From contig CANTFL010000137.1 of NCBI GenBank assembly GCA_947650285.1, forward strand, positions 62,001 through 126,000: a stretch of DNA of 64,000 nt, given 5' to 3'. Of this stretch, positions 12,887-23,080 are shown piece after piece. This DNA is from Hyaloperonospora brassicae (Eukaryota; Oomycota; Peronosporomycetes; Peronosporales; Peronosporaceae). Numbering within the stretch: position 1 is the stretch's first letter; each line of letters starts with the position of its first letter. Made by a program: the position numbers and the translations under genes. The notes beneath the pieces were generated by a model. That model saw only the letters and a program-made list of their open reading frames with translations, searched no databases and was not told the origin of the DNA.

Positions 12887-13042
12887 GTGGAGCAACCCAT
12901 CAAAGAAATATTACCCTCGGGGGTAATGTTCCCTCAACCTTACTCCTTCCGGGTAATGTCAATTGAACGGTATCTAAATAGATAATGTTCAAAAATTGAT
13001 ACGACGATATCAATTTTTATGTAACGGGCTCACCCCGTTACA
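12887..13042 (-). repeat. Right LTR of element A, second part
   Basis: Continues the LTR from the MULE target site to the terminal TGTAACGGGCTCACCCCGTTACA region. It contains a TATCTAAATAGATA hairpin within TTGAAC...GTTCAA and the terminal hairpin. The next bases (agacc) do not match the left flank of element A. Confidence 0.8.
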
Positions 13043-13859
13043 AGACCTCTTTATTGCTCAGCTGCTATAGATACCACCTGGTCATCTACACGAAAAGACG
13101 GAGAGCACGACTCACAAAAGATGAACGTCCGTCGATTTCCAATATGGACATGCTGAACATGCAAGCAAGACGTTCGAAGCAGTACTTGCATGAGTCGACT
13201 GAGGTAAACAAAGCTCGCCACACTTATCTTCGGTACATCCCGTTGAGCACAACATGTTCCACAGTCGGCGATGTCTGTTTAGTTCGAAAACCCGATCTGT
13301 CGAACGGGTGGGCGGTCAAGTCGGTACCTAAATGCTCCGGATTTTCATCCGGTCCGGGAACCTTCTTGGAGTGTCGAAGATCAGATTTTCTGACCGGGTG
13401 GATATCTAGAAAGTTCGGGGAGTCTGATGCAAGAGATTGAGAGAGCCTATCGGACGAATCTTCCCGCAGTGTATCCGCACCCTACCCATTCTCGGATAAA
13501 GATGCGGCTGCGACCCGGCTCCTCTAAATAGGGCCAACTGGTCCAGACGTCGTCTGCTGGAGCGTGCAAGCAGCCTCCGTCTGCTTCACACGCGTCGTCG
13601 TTCCTGTTGACGTGGAATTGATCAGCAAACCCACACGCGTCGAGGAGCGTCGTACCTTCGATGCGCTTGGCAATGTGATGCACGTGCATGAACTTCCTCG
13701 CTACTTGTGATCGTCGTCCAGCCGTAGTATGGACGTGCATCTGACCGTGGTCCAGTTATCGTCTGGTCCTTATCTGGATATCGTCGAATGATGAGCAAAC
13801 TTTGCAGCTGCAACACCGAGCGGGCATCTTCCTGTGCCGCAGATCAACCGTAGAATCTG
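13043..13859. other. Unassigned segment with a dispersed repeat
   Basis: The first about 95 bp (13048-13142, ctctttattgctcagctgct...) recur almost unchanged at 63904-64000, also just to the right of an A-family LTR, so they belong to a dispersed repeat. A plus-strand frame of 128 codons (13054-13440) and minus-strand frames at 13447-13816 show no recognised domain. The remainder up to the effector promoter is unremarkable. Confidence 0.45.
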
Positions 13860-13876
13860 TTCATTTTCAGTTTTGC
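13860..13876 (+). promoter_or_regulatory. Oomycete-type initiator plus flanking promoter region
   Basis: TTCATTTTCAGTTTTGC lies about 45-60 bp before the ATG at 13920. It closely resembles the oomycete core promoter, an initiator of TCATTYY type followed by a CAWTTT-like flanking region, here CAGTTTT and one base closer than the consensus. It supports transcription of the downstream secreted-protein gene. Confidence 0.55.
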
Positions 13877-13919
13877 GCTCCATTGCCGGACTCCTGTCTG
13901 AAACAACTCGAAGGGGGCC

Positions 13920-14786
13920 ATGCGCTCCTTTTGCCTCATTGTGCTCATCGTGAGTGGTGTGATGATCGTCGTGGCTGATCTCGCGTCAGGCCTCGGGGAC
14001 CCTTCAGCTCCTGGTGCTGACCTAGCTGAACATACGAGTGTGACGGAGGTTCAGAGAACGGCTTCTCACATCTGGAAACCACACGAAGAACGGGCGTTCT
14101 ACATCGAAAGCCTCACTGCAAAACTGATGAAACTGCTCAAGTCGGTGAAGACCAAGCTTGCCAGCTTATACACCTCTTTTTTCAAGTCAAGTACCACCAA
14201 GACTGCAGGCATGGAGCACGATGCTAACGTCATCGCCCGCTACGACCAAGTCGCACCAGCCGTTGACGACCACCGATTCGTCCCGCCAGGCGAATCTCCT
14301 ATCATACCGGGTAAACCTCGTGTCGCACCAGGCGAACCTGCTATCGGCCCAGGCAAACCTTCTGTCACATCAGGCAAGCCTCTGATCGGACCAGACGAAT
14401 ACTTCACGAAACTAGCGGACAAGCTGCACGACGATCCACGTTTCCACAAGATGTTGGCTGAAGTTCGAGGACATAAGAATTTTCCAGTGGCCAATATGAT
14501 GTTTGACATGTTTTTAAAGAGCAAGGGTGGAATCGAATCAGAGGCAGCGCAAACCATCCACAAGATGAATCGGGGGACCACTAAATTGTTGAATGAAGAT
14601 CGCCTGTGCTGGAGAATTCTCAGAGACGCACAGTACAATCGTTGGATATTAGACAAATTGAACCCGGAAGATGTTGAAGCCGTGGTGAAGAAGGATGGTG
14701 GCGAGGACGCAAAGGAGATTGCAAGAGAAGTAGCAAATAGCTACAAGAACTATCTTGTATTAATATTAAAAACGCATTTATCCTAA
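13920..14786 (+). CDS. Secreted EER-containing effector-like protein
   Basis: 288 aa, single exon. Residues 1-19 form a signal peptide (MRSFCLIVLIVSGVMIVVA) after which the chain is polar, so the product is predicted to be secreted. There is no RXLR, but an EER at residues 56-58 (WKPHEERAF) sits where RXLR-dEER effectors carry this motif; EER without RXLR is known among downy-mildew effectors. Residues about 122-158 are a Pro/Gly run of 7-8-residue imperfect repeats (PGESP, PGKPR, PGEPA, PGKPS, SGKPL). Residues 160-288 are mainly helical, with Trp and Tyr spaced as in a WY-type fold (YFTKLADKL, WRILRDAQYNRWILDKL). The start is the first ATG, 60 bp after an initiator-like site. Host target unknown. 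Effector identity is inferred from architecture only. Confidence 0.75.
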   Translation: MRSFCLIVLIVSGVMIVVADLASGLGDPSAPGADLAEHTSVTEVQRTASHIWKPHEERAFYIESLTAKLMKLLKSVKTKLASLYTSFFKSSTTKTAGMEHDANVIARYDQVAPAVDDHRFVPPGESPIIPGKPRVAPGEPAIGPGKPSVTSGKPLIGPDEYFTKLADKLHDDPRFHKMLAEVRGHKNFPVANMMFDMFLKSKGGIESEAAQTIHKMNRGTTKLLNEDRLCWRILRDAQYNRWILDKLNPEDVEAVVKKDGGEDAKEIAREVANSYKNYLVLILKTHLS

Positions 14787-15593
14787 ATATACTTCACCTC
14801 CCCACACACATGGAGTTTCTCGCTACTTGTTAGCCGAACCACTTGTACGGGCCTCAGGATAGTAACAGAAACGGGAGGAGACATAATTTGTTGCTTTTCT
14901 GGTTTGGCTCTTGCTTGCCGTGCTTTGTCCTCTTTCTTTCACTCTTCGCCCTCCATACATGAGATGATCCTCTATCGATCCTGTGCCAAAGTCATCTCAC
15001 TCTTGCACGTTGTACAAGCCTTTGTGCAAAACCAATTAGACTCCGCTACAGGTGCGCGTTCTCGACCCAATGTTTGCATGCTCGAGAGGCAAAAATGGGC
15101 ACGATGCTGTCCCCGCACGCATCCAATATAGAAAGTTGGTGAAGCGCGCGTGCTGGACTGGTAAAGCAAATCAGATTTACATGCGCAAGATGCTTGAGCA
15201 ATGATCGCGTTGTGTTGAGTGAGTGCAAGTGTTCAAGGTTTTCACCGTCGTTCGAAATGAGCATGGTCAAGGTTGCGCCAAGGTTACTTGTCCGACTACG
15301 ACCACAGAATGCTTCGACATTTACCGACTAAAAACTGTTGTCTAGCAAATGCAACAACTTTCTTGTCTACTTCAGCAAGTAATCGAGAAATGGTTCACAG
15401 CGCTAATAGCCCCAACGCCGCTCCCATGTTACAACTCCAGTGACACTAGGTCTCTCCGAGCTTTTATCGACTCACCGTGACGCTAGGTCTCTGATGCATA
15501 TTCCGAGATACCACACAGCGAAACGCGGCAACCATCATGAATATTGGTGTATGCTATAATGCACAACTATCTGAAAAATTGTAGATCAAACGT
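14787..15593. other. Intergenic region between effector and AlkB-like gene
   Basis: No gene recognised. Both flanking genes end here (convergent). A short direct repeat, gtgac(a/g)ctaggtctct, occurs at about 15440 and 15478. Confidence 0.5.
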
Positions 15594-16541
15594 CTAGTGA
15601 AAGCAACGCAAGGTAACACTTATCCTCGCCTCACGACATCTAGCCATCTTGGGAACCGCATGTTTGTGCGTTCGTTGCGTCGTGCCACCCATGATCATCA
15701 GATCGCCATCTCCAACCTGCAACTCAAGTCGCGCTACAGCCTTGTCGTCTTCGGAAACGTTTTTTGGTGTTTTCTTTGTAAACACAAAGCGTCGAGTCGC
15801 TCCTAGCGACAAGGCCACGATAGGAGAGCACACCATCATATCACGTTCGTCGTCGGCATGTGGTCCAATGTAGTGGTTCCCGTTCCCGTACCAGTTCACG
15901 AGACCTCCAGTGAGCCGTGTCTGCAACGTGGCAGGATCTTTTACAATTCTCTGCATGTGCTCAACAGCGTGTCTTAATCCCCGCGGGTACTTCTCTTGGG
16001 CGTCAAATGTTTTGCCAGAGTACCGGTAACTTCCTATTTCCCCGCACAGCTGCTGAAATCGCGGAAGCTTTATCTGTTTGCCAAACATCGTGATAGTATC
16101 GTGCTTCTCTGGGTGTGCTGTCCATGCCTGTTGGAACATAGTCGACCACGTCAACGACGACTTTGCCACACCTGCTGAACGAAGCTCCTCGGGCTTGGCG
16201 TGCTCAAAGATATGCCAGTACCATCGTGGCACGACATAAACCCAGCTTTTGTGGTCGGATGTGAGATACAAGATCGTCGCGTCTTGGTCGAACATCTTGG
16301 AAAGAGCGGGCTTCGGTAGGTGAGCAGCAATAGCAGCGGTCTTGGTGTTGGCCACAACGTTATCTAGCGAGAACTCCTCGAGCTCTGACGACGGAGACGC
16401 TCTCACGCGCTTTCTTGTCGGACCATTGCAGTCTTCAGAGGGGTGGGACTGCTTGGATCTGGTAGGCATATCGACAAAGTAAACGCTTCTTTTTGAGACG
16501 GTTTTCCTGTAGCTGGGCAAAATTGTTTGTGAGCTCTTCAT
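15594..16541 (-). CDS. AlkB-like Fe(II)/2-oxoglutarate-dependent dioxygenase
   Basis: 315 aa from the ATG at 16541; a second in-frame ATG lies at 16469. Residues 1-60 are basic and low in structure (TRKRVRASP), possibly a targeting segment. The rest is an AlkB fold of the ALKBH2/3 kind. It shows NWYGNGNHYIGPHADDE with the iron ligands H228 and D230, the distal His in THKHAVP (H294), and the closing RISVTLR with Arg 306 and Arg 312 that binds 2-oxoglutarate. Such enzymes oxidatively remove alkyl groups from DNA or RNA bases, so a nucleic-acid repair role is likely; the exact substrate cannot be read from sequence. It is intronless, in the same orientation as the HECT gene upstream but about 190 bp away and probably independently transcribed. 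Confidence 0.85.
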   Translation of the reverse strand: MKSSQTILPSYRKTVSKRSVYFVDMPTRSKQSHPSEDCNGPTRKRVRASPSSELEEFSLDNVVANTKTAAIAAHLPKPALSKMFDQDATILYLTSDHKSWVYVVPRWYWHIFEHAKPEELRSAGVAKSSLTWSTMFQQAWTAHPEKHDTITMFGKQIKLPRFQQLCGEIGSYRYSGKTFDAQEKYPRGLRHAVEHMQRIVKDPATLQTRLTGGLVNWYGNGNHYIGPHADDERDMMVCSPIVALSLGATRRFVFTKKTPKNVSEDDKAVARLELQVGDGDLMIMGGTTQRTHKHAVPKMARCREARISVTLRCFH

Positions 16542-16734
16542 AGTCAATCGAACTTACGCATTCACAATGTTTTTACGTTAATAACGGCTCCTGGCTACTC
16601 TATTCCAACGCATACAAGAACCCATCGCCTGACGGGCAAAATCTCCCAGCGTCTATCTTGCCTGCACATCTCACGCAGTAGCTCACCATCCCTGCTTCTG
16701 CTAATAAATACTTTGACCTGCAGCGCGTTGCCGC

Positions 16735-18720
16735 TCACTCGATCGTAAAACCAGTGATGTCCATCTGTACGATCAGGTTAATGTACTCCGCCAGCACTTC
16801 TTTCGAGTTGTAGATTGGCAGATCCAAACGGTTGAAACACGTATGCGCTTTCGGGAACAGGAACGACTGGTCTCTGCCGGCGAAGGCAACATTGAAACGT
16901 CTCACGCGACCGTCGCTGCTAATCAATCCCTTGAACCCCTGCGCTGGAACACGACCCGTGCCTGTCGTGAACTGCAACAAGCGAACGCGGTCTTCGTTCT
17001 TCAAGTCTTCCACGACTTCCCAGAGCCACTCAATGTTATTAAGCTCAAGTTCCGTGGGGAAGTTGTGTGAATAGAACTTGAAGTCCGTGTGTTTCTTCCA
17101 GTCCTCGACGTCGATCGATGGCACTCCGCACATGAGCAACTCCAGCTCCTGGTAGTCGAACACCTTGAGCAAGCCCTCAGGCACCACGTCGTATAGCGCC
17201 GTAAGAAACGACAGCAGCTGGCCACTCACGCTTTCCAGCACATGATACTTGAAGAGAGCGTCCAAGTAGCGCAAGCGATTTTCTCGTGTCACGTCGATAC
17301 TGGCGCCGCCTTCGACGAGTTCTACAATTTCTACACGACCATCCACAACGCGAGTGGCTGTAAAGTCCAGACACAACGGTTCGATGTCATCGATCTTTTT
17401 CACCATCAAGGCACTATTGTAGATCTCATCGTCGAGGAATTGCAAGTCGGAAAAGGAGATCGGTACGCCCAGGATATGTTTGAGGAATGGTAGCGCAAGA
17501 TGCACCGGCATTAAATGCTCCTCGAGAATCGCCTTACCCACGAGCCGACCAGCGAACTCAAAGTAGGCCAAGTGATCATCACCAATCAGCAAGTCCGAGC
17601 TCGCGTTGATCCAGTAACTTCGCTCGTCTCCCACTGTGCTCACAAAAAGACCGAATGTCGGATCGAATAGCTCCGCGAAAAGCAGCGTGTACCATTCGCG
17701 CATAACGCCACCTGCATCCAATGCCGGCTCTCCGTCAAACACCACGCGCCATCTCTGCCGTAACTGATACGCCTTCATCGCTCCTACAAGTTCAAACGAG
17801 TCCTGCAACAAATGATCGCGTCGCACTACCAGCTCTGCATGTCCAGATTCCCAAGGTAGCCACAGCCGATGTATTTCCGTCGAGAACCAGCGGATTTTGT
17901 CCGGGAATGGCAAATTGTGAACTCCCTCGAGATTCATAATGAGCTCGGAACTCCCTTTGCCGTCCAGGATTTTAATCCGGTAGTGGAAATCCGTTGCCAC
18001 GACGTCGCTGTCGTTCAATACCAATCTTCCTAACGAATCTCGCACGCGAATGTACCCCACCGACAAATTGCTGTCTCGGTCCGTCGAATCCAAATACCGA
18101 TTCAACGACACTCTCCCTCCCGGATCCAGCTCCGTTGACTCCCGTTGTGCAAAAGCACCTGACTGTCGGCGCGCCGATTGCTGTCGAACCCATCGATGCA
18201 AGCCGTCGGTAGTCGGCATTCGCTTCCACTGCTGTCGCCGACTTGCTGCGAGCTGCAATTTGCTCATGTTGCTGTTCGACAGGCGCTGGTTCCTTGGGAG
18301 CTCAAAGCTGGGACGACTGATTGAGCCGCCAATGGCGTCATCTGCCCGTGCCGACGAAAACGCTTCGGTCTCGCCAATGCGTGTCATTCTCTGCACGGAA
18401 CCCGCGCTCAAACTGCGTCTCGAGTGGCTCTTATTGTAGCCCGCGACGTCTCGTTCGGCGCCGCATAAGGTCTGGCACAAGTCACACAATTTCCGCTCCG
18501 GGTGGTTCAGGAACTTGCACACGCCACAGCGCCACAGCGCTTGCTCCATGAAACTGTCATTGAGCTCCTCGCGATAGACGTCTGTTGTTTCCTGGACAAA
18601 CACGAGCGACTCGCGCTCCCGCTGGAGCTGAATGCGGCGACAGAAGAAGAGCAGCACGACGATCGTTCCTACAAAGAGCACGACGCTCAAGGCCACGAGC
18701 ACGGCAAGACCTGCCATCAT
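16735..18720 (-). CDS. Membrane-anchored HECT-type E3 ubiquitin ligase with RanBP2 zinc finger
   Basis: 661 aa, intronless. Residues 3-27 are a hydrophobic anchor (LAVLVALSVVLFVGTIVVLL) followed by CRRIQLQRER, predicting a single-pass N-terminal membrane segment with the rest cytosolic. Residues 63-86 form a RanBP2-type zinc finger (WRCGVCKFLNH..LCDLC; Cys 65, 68, 79, 82), a fold that often binds ubiquitin or RNA. A Ser/Arg-rich linker follows. The HECT domain covers about residues 290-661: FDGEPALDAGGVMREWYTLL, YFEFAGRLVGKAI and the catalytic Cys 628 in AHTCFNRLDLP. HECT ligases take ubiquitin from an E2 onto this Cys and pass it to substrates. The C-terminus ends GFTIE. Substrates unknown. 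Confidence 0.92.
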   Translation of the reverse strand: MMAGLAVLVALSVVLFVGTIVVLLFFCRRIQLQRERESLVFVQETTDVYREELNDSFMEQALWRCGVCKFLNHPERKLCDLCQTLCGAERDVAGYNKSHSRRSLSAGSVQRMTRIGETEAFSSARADDAIGGSISRPSFELPRNQRLSNSNMSKLQLAASRRQQWKRMPTTDGLHRWVRQQSARRQSGAFAQRESTELDPGGRVSLNRYLDSTDRDSNLSVGYIRVRDSLGRLVLNDSDVVATDFHYRIKILDGKGSSELIMNLEGVHNLPFPDKIRWFSTEIHRLWLPWESGHAELVVRRDHLLQDSFELVGAMKAYQLRQRWRVVFDGEPALDAGGVMREWYTLLFAELFDPTFGLFVSTVGDERSYWINASSDLLIGDDHLAYFEFAGRLVGKAILEEHLMPVHLALPFLKHILGVPISFSDLQFLDDEIYNSALMVKKIDDIEPLCLDFTATRVVDGRVEIVELVEGGASIDVTRENRLRYLDALFKYHVLESVSGQLLSFLTALYDVVPEGLLKVFDYQELELLMCGVPSIDVEDWKKHTDFKFYSHNFPTELELNNIEWLWEVVEDLKNEDRVRLLQFTTGTGRVPAQGFKGLISSDGRVRRFNVAFAGRDQSFLFPKAHTCFNRLDLPIYNSKEVLAEYINLIVQMDITGFTIE

Positions 18721-19827
18721 GTCGACGCTTGCCCGGCGGCCGTGCTACCTGCTGGTTCCAGCGTCGACGTCGCAAGCAAAAGGTCGAAGCGCGCGGGTTG
18801 CGGCAGTGTCAGTCGGTCGGTCGGTCGGTCTGTCGGTCGGTCTGTCAGTCTCTCTGTGCTGTGCTCTCTTTGGCTGACAATTCAATGACTGTGTTTTTTG
18901 AGTGGGAAGAGCGCCGTGACGGAGCGAGCCGCCTAACCCCCTTGAAGAGTCAGACGATGGAGAGTTTCGAGGAATGTCGTGTGGTCTGATGTGGTGCTAC
19001 TGCTGCTGACGTTTGCTTTTTGGCTGGAGACGGATGTGAGTCGGGCAGCGGCTGACTACATAAAAGGCGAACTGCGTGAGTCCAGTGGCGCGAGGCAAAG
19101 AGCGTTCCGTACGTTCGTGTCCTGTATTGGCGCACGTTCAGTTGCAAATTGTTGTTCCCCCCTCTTGCCGACTGCTGTCGATCGCTCGCTCGCTCACACA
19201 CACACTCGCAGAAGGAAGTAGCTCCACTTTGGATAGCAGAGACAGTAGTAGTGCCCGGCAGCAAATAGAGCACCACGTGCGGACAGACGACCGAATGAGA
19301 CGCAGTGCCCGACAACGCGTCGCGATCTTTTGGTTTCCCTCCGTCGAGCGCATCTTTTGAGCACGCGATTTGACTACCGTCCGATCTTGTTGCAGTGGTC
19401 GTCGCTTTCGACCGCACACTGGAGGCCACTTGCCCACAGAGCCACACGTGGCAGCTTTCGTTGCGGCAGGCGTGTGGGTCATTCGGGATTGCCGTGGAAG
19501 ACCGGCGAAAGGGTAGTGACTCAGCGCTGCAGTGGTGACGGAGGAGCTTGTGTCAGGGCCGTGAGGTTTGCCGATGGTCGTCTCGCTGAGCTGCGCAGTC
19601 GGTTCATACACACATACTCTCCCTCGCCAGATGATGAGACTGTGAGTGGCCGGTCGATTGCTCGGGTAGAGCCTCGCGGAATACAGCCTCAGCTGTCAGC
19701 TGGTACACATACTGCGCGGTTTGCATGCACACACACACAATAAGCGCGACGGCGAACCCCAAGTAGATACCGCCACTGCTGTCGTGTCATTCGTAGCAAA
19801 AACAGACAGACCAGCTGCGTGCGCGCT
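18721..19827. other. Intergenic region upstream of the HECT gene
   Basis: 1.1 kb between the HECT start and the 3' end of SEC63. It contains a (GTCG)n-like microsatellite at about 18811-18846 (gtcggtcggtcggtctgtcg) and a short cacacaca run near 19194. ORFs on both strands have no recognisable domain. It probably holds the HECT promoter and the SEC63 terminator. Confidence 0.5.
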
Positions 19828-21727
19828 CTATTTGTCCTTCTTACTCTCCTCAGCTTTCTTTTCAGCTGCCTGCTCCTGGTTCAAGTCCGGATCCTCTTCC
19901 TCGCTATCGCTCGAATCCGCGGCGTTCATCACCTGCTCAAACAGTGTAGGCTCGTTATCTAATTCCAAGTCCTCGGGATGCGGCTGGTAGACCGGCAACG
20001 TAGATGCAGAAGCGACGTTAAACTGCACAACACAAACGACAACATGCACGATCAGCACTCACGGATCTGACATGGACACTGACGTGAAAATCAGAGGAAC
20101 GAACCTTAGCAACAGCGCGCAAGTCCATGCCGACGTACGAATCACTCTTGACAAATATATCCAGCTGGTAAGTACCAGCCTTGGCCGGGGCTTGTAACTG
20201 TAGCTTCTGCTCGGCCACGCGCTCTTGCGATGTCATTTTGGAGAAAGCGTGCAGGTGGTTCATCTTCGTGTCGCCCACCAAGCAGTACCAGCGCTCCATC
20301 TTCGGGTACGGGAACCGAGGAGCGTACACCAGATCGCATGTGTCGCCTTCTTTGACATTCTTACGGGTGAGCTTGACAGTCACGGTCATTATGTCGCCTT
20401 CCGCAATAAACTCTTCATCGTCCACGCCAATAGAGATCTCCAACTCCATGTTGGGCATCATCTCCAGCACTTTGTTCACTTCAGCACGGTCTTCCTCGGA
20501 TAGTCCCGCCAGACCTTTGCGCTCCGCCGGCTCCAATGCAATGTATTGGTGCATGCTGCGCACAGCGCTCTTGCCCGTGACAATGTGCTTCACTTCGGCC
20601 TCTGTCAAGTGCGGCAGCTGCAGAAACGGCGGGTCCTTGAACCAAAGCCCTTGCGTCAAGAACTGCTGCATTTCCATGAGGTTCAGCGAAGTCTGCAGCC
20701 ACGCTTTCACGACCGAGATCTCCAGCATACCATCCACCAACTGAATCACTTTCTTCAGCATCGTATTGAGGTCGCTCTGCAGCGTCGGACTAAGCTTCTC
20801 GCGCAGAAAGTGCGCATGCAGGAGCAGATTGGCTTTGGCGATTGCAGGGTGGTTGAACTTGGGCTTGGCCATCATGTCCGTCTGCTTGAGGTTTTTCGCC
20901 AGTGCCGCGAGTTCGGCCTCGTCCGAGGAGCGTCGCGGGATCTCGCGGAACTCAGCCGAGCCCGCGAGGATCTCCGGCAGCATGCGTGGGTGCGAGTTCT
21001 GCGACATGGCAAAGTTGTAAAAGCCGTACGTGTCGTACATGATCATGCTGTCGCCGTACTTCTTCGAGTGCGAGTACCAGAGCGCCACGCAGCTCGGGAT
21101 CGCCACCACGAGAATGAGCAAGTACAAGAACAGCACGAGGTTGTGGTTGGCCGGGTCCAGCAAAAACGTCGGCAGACCGATCGAGAGCTGCATCGCTTGC
21201 CGCCCATCGGGGTTGCCGAATTTCTCGTAATTGGCCTTGGCCACGTCGTCCGTGAGCGCCTCGTAGGCTTTGGCCACCAGCATGAACTTCTGCTCCGCCA
21301 CGGCGTCGCCCTGATTCTTGTCGGGATGGTACAAGAGACTCATCTTGCGGTACGCGCGCTTGATCTCGCGCTCCGAGACGCCCGCGGAGATCCCGAGGAT
21401 CGCAAACGGGTCGAACGACTTGATCTCCGAGTCGTCCTTGAGCAGCATCGCCATGCGCACGAGGCCGTACCACACGGCGACGAGCACGAGCAAATTCAAG
21501 ACGAACGGCATTGAAAAGACATTGCGAAACGCCGTCTTCTCGGCCTGCAGCTGCTTGAGTTTGCGCAGCTCGCGCTCGCAGCGCACGTGGCTCTTGTCGA
21601 GCAGGCGGTCCTTGAGGAAGACGCCGTAAAGGATGCGGCGAAGCGACAGGAACGTCACGGGCACCACGTACAGCGCACAGAGCGAGACGGAGAAGTAGTA
21701 GAACGCCGAGTTGTCGTACTCTAACAT
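19828..21727 (-). CDS. SEC63: SEC63, ER translocon J-domain protein (two exons)
   Basis: Exon 1 is 21727-20105 (541 codons), then an 82-bp intron (20104-20023, AAG|GTTCGT ... GTGCAG|TTT), then exon 2 20022-19828 (64 codons plus stop): 605 aa in all, in frame across the junction. The start MLEYDNSAFYYF is preferred over an in-frame ATG 22 codons upstream because Sec63 proteins begin close to this motif. Membrane segments lie near residues 9-29, 72-92 and 197-217. The J domain (about 104-171), with the HPD triad at 134-136, lies between the second and third, as in Sec63, where it recruits the luminal Hsp70 BiP to the Sec61 channel. The Brl/Sec63 region follows. The C-terminus is acidic (SSDSEEEDPD) and ends in KKAEESKKDK. 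Confidence 0.93.
20023..20104 (-). other. Intron of SEC63
   Basis: 82 bp, GT...AG on the minus strand with a pyrimidine/T-rich end (GTCGTTTGTGTTGTGCAG). Removing it joins exon 1 to the acidic C-terminal exon in frame; reading through would give an unrelated tail and stop. Confidence 0.85.
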
Positions 21728-23080
21728 CTCGAACGAGGCGCTGCGAGCGAACGAGTGAGTGAGTGAGTGAGCGGACGGACGGGAGGCGGCCAATTGGCGA
21801 ATGAGTGGATATGTAGGAAGGGCCCGGCGACACGTGGAGGTAGGGGGCCCAAAACAAGAGCTCCTCGGGACCCGAGGGGACCCTGAATGTGCAACATCGC
21901 AGCGATAACGTTGCGGTTTGAGAGGAGCGTGGACCCAAAAGAAGAGAGGTGGTGGCCTAAATTAGGTCGAACGCGGCGACTCCGTTTGTGGCCTTCTCTG
22001 CCGCGTGGAATAAAGGTGACAGCAAACGACGCTACGATAGATAGATTTCCTCTTAACGAGCATATGTCTCTCTCTAGATCGTCGACGGTATACAGCTAGT
22101 CTTCTACTGCATCCGCCCTTCTCTGTGCCATTCCATCGGTAGAAAAAGTCGGAACACGCCACCGTTGGAAGGTTTTTACAGATAGACGTTGATTGGAAAT
22201 ACGTTAGGAAGTAGATATCTCATCGTGACCACCACGATAAGCCGCGAGTATACCAGCAACGACCAACCAACATCATCTAGGATTCGATCAGCTTTCTATA
22301 TTGTCATGCTAAAGAGGTGTCGGCTGAATTGCCCACTAAGTATTGGAGCGGTTTGTAAAGAAAGCCTGTGGTGCACGGCACTAATGTCCACACACGCCCT
22401 ATGCACCGTCGTTCTCGGATTTGTTCACCGTTATGTGCCGCGTGAATCGAGTGATATCAAGAATTGTTTGACGTCAATAACTTGGAAGTCAAGATTACGA
22501 AGCCTCTTTGCCAAATCGTGACGATGCCCATGAGATGCAGCTCGCACATTGCACGCAGCGAGCGAGGTCACCGAGTGCTAGGTTCGGGCGAAGACACGAT
22601 GCTTTATCAAGTCAGTCAACCTTTTTGAATCATCCGGCCATCGACAACGGATGGAGGCGCCAAAGTGCATCTCAGCTTGGCTAGGCTTTTCTTCATGCGT
22701 CCTGACGCACAAAGAGAAGTCAACACAAGAAAAGCAAACAGAACACATCCACCAATATCAACGATCTCGTCAGTCACTGTGTGTTGACAGCTAATTATAG
22801 TGAAGCAGGCAACGTTCGTCGGAAGATTATGCAAAATTCCATAGGCAGCCCTGTGGGGATGTCTCAAACCAAGAATCAGACCCAGCTCGGAGAAAGGATT
22901 CTACCATGCGCGCACATTTTGCGCGATGTTGGTCGCACATGTCGTTTGTCGAATGTTCAAAGCAGTTTGGTGTCCTCTGCTGCGCCAATCTCATTTACGA
23001 GAGACAGATGCAGCACAAAGATCAAAACAGTTCTGGAGAGCCGCCTCCGATCGAGAATAACAACGGGAGCTCTCTGTCTG
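21728..23080. other. Intergenic region upstream of SEC63
   Basis: A short (GAGT)n repeat lies at about 21752-21772 just before SEC63. ORFs up to about 115 codons (22189-22521, 22616-22867 and 22781-23131) show no recognisable domain. No RNA gene was seen. Confidence 0.5.

Larger units (their letters stand above)
1096..13042 (-). mobile_element. Ty3/Gypsy LTR retrotransposon A (degenerate, with nested insertions)
   Basis: Bounded by A-type LTRs at 1096-1544 and 8807-9107 continued at 12887-13042. Reading on the minus strand gives leader, gag zinc knuckle, protease-like region, RT, RNase H, integrase and a decayed chromodomain, all in short frame-broken pieces. The opposite strand next to the left LTR carries a decayed copy of the antisense ORF seen intact in element C. 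The right LTR is split by a MULE. The outer flanks (ttaat and agacc) do not match, so no target duplication survives, or the two ends come from a recombination event. It is the oldest of the three related copies by number of lesions. Confidence 0.85.

Noticed and set aside
13054..13440. 128-codon ORF as a gene
   Set aside because: Its start lies within a dispersed repeat also found at the right edge of the window, and no domain is recognisable.
18585..18989. Plus-strand ORFs at the 5' end of the HECT gene
   Set aside because: Opposite the HECT N-terminus and running through the GTCG microsatellite; no independent support.
20546..21514. 322-codon plus-strand ORF
   Set aside because: Lies entirely opposite SEC63 exon 1; its His/Arg/Leu-rich composition is typical of the complement of a GC-rich coding region and shows no domain.
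20952..21938. 328-codon minus-strand ORF
   Set aside because: Another frame of SEC63, very Arg/Ala/Pro-rich, no domain; a shadow of the real gene.
22189..22521. 110-codon ORF as a possible gene upstream of SEC63
   Set aside because: No signal peptide, domain, splice context or promoter; composition like the surrounding intergenic DNA.
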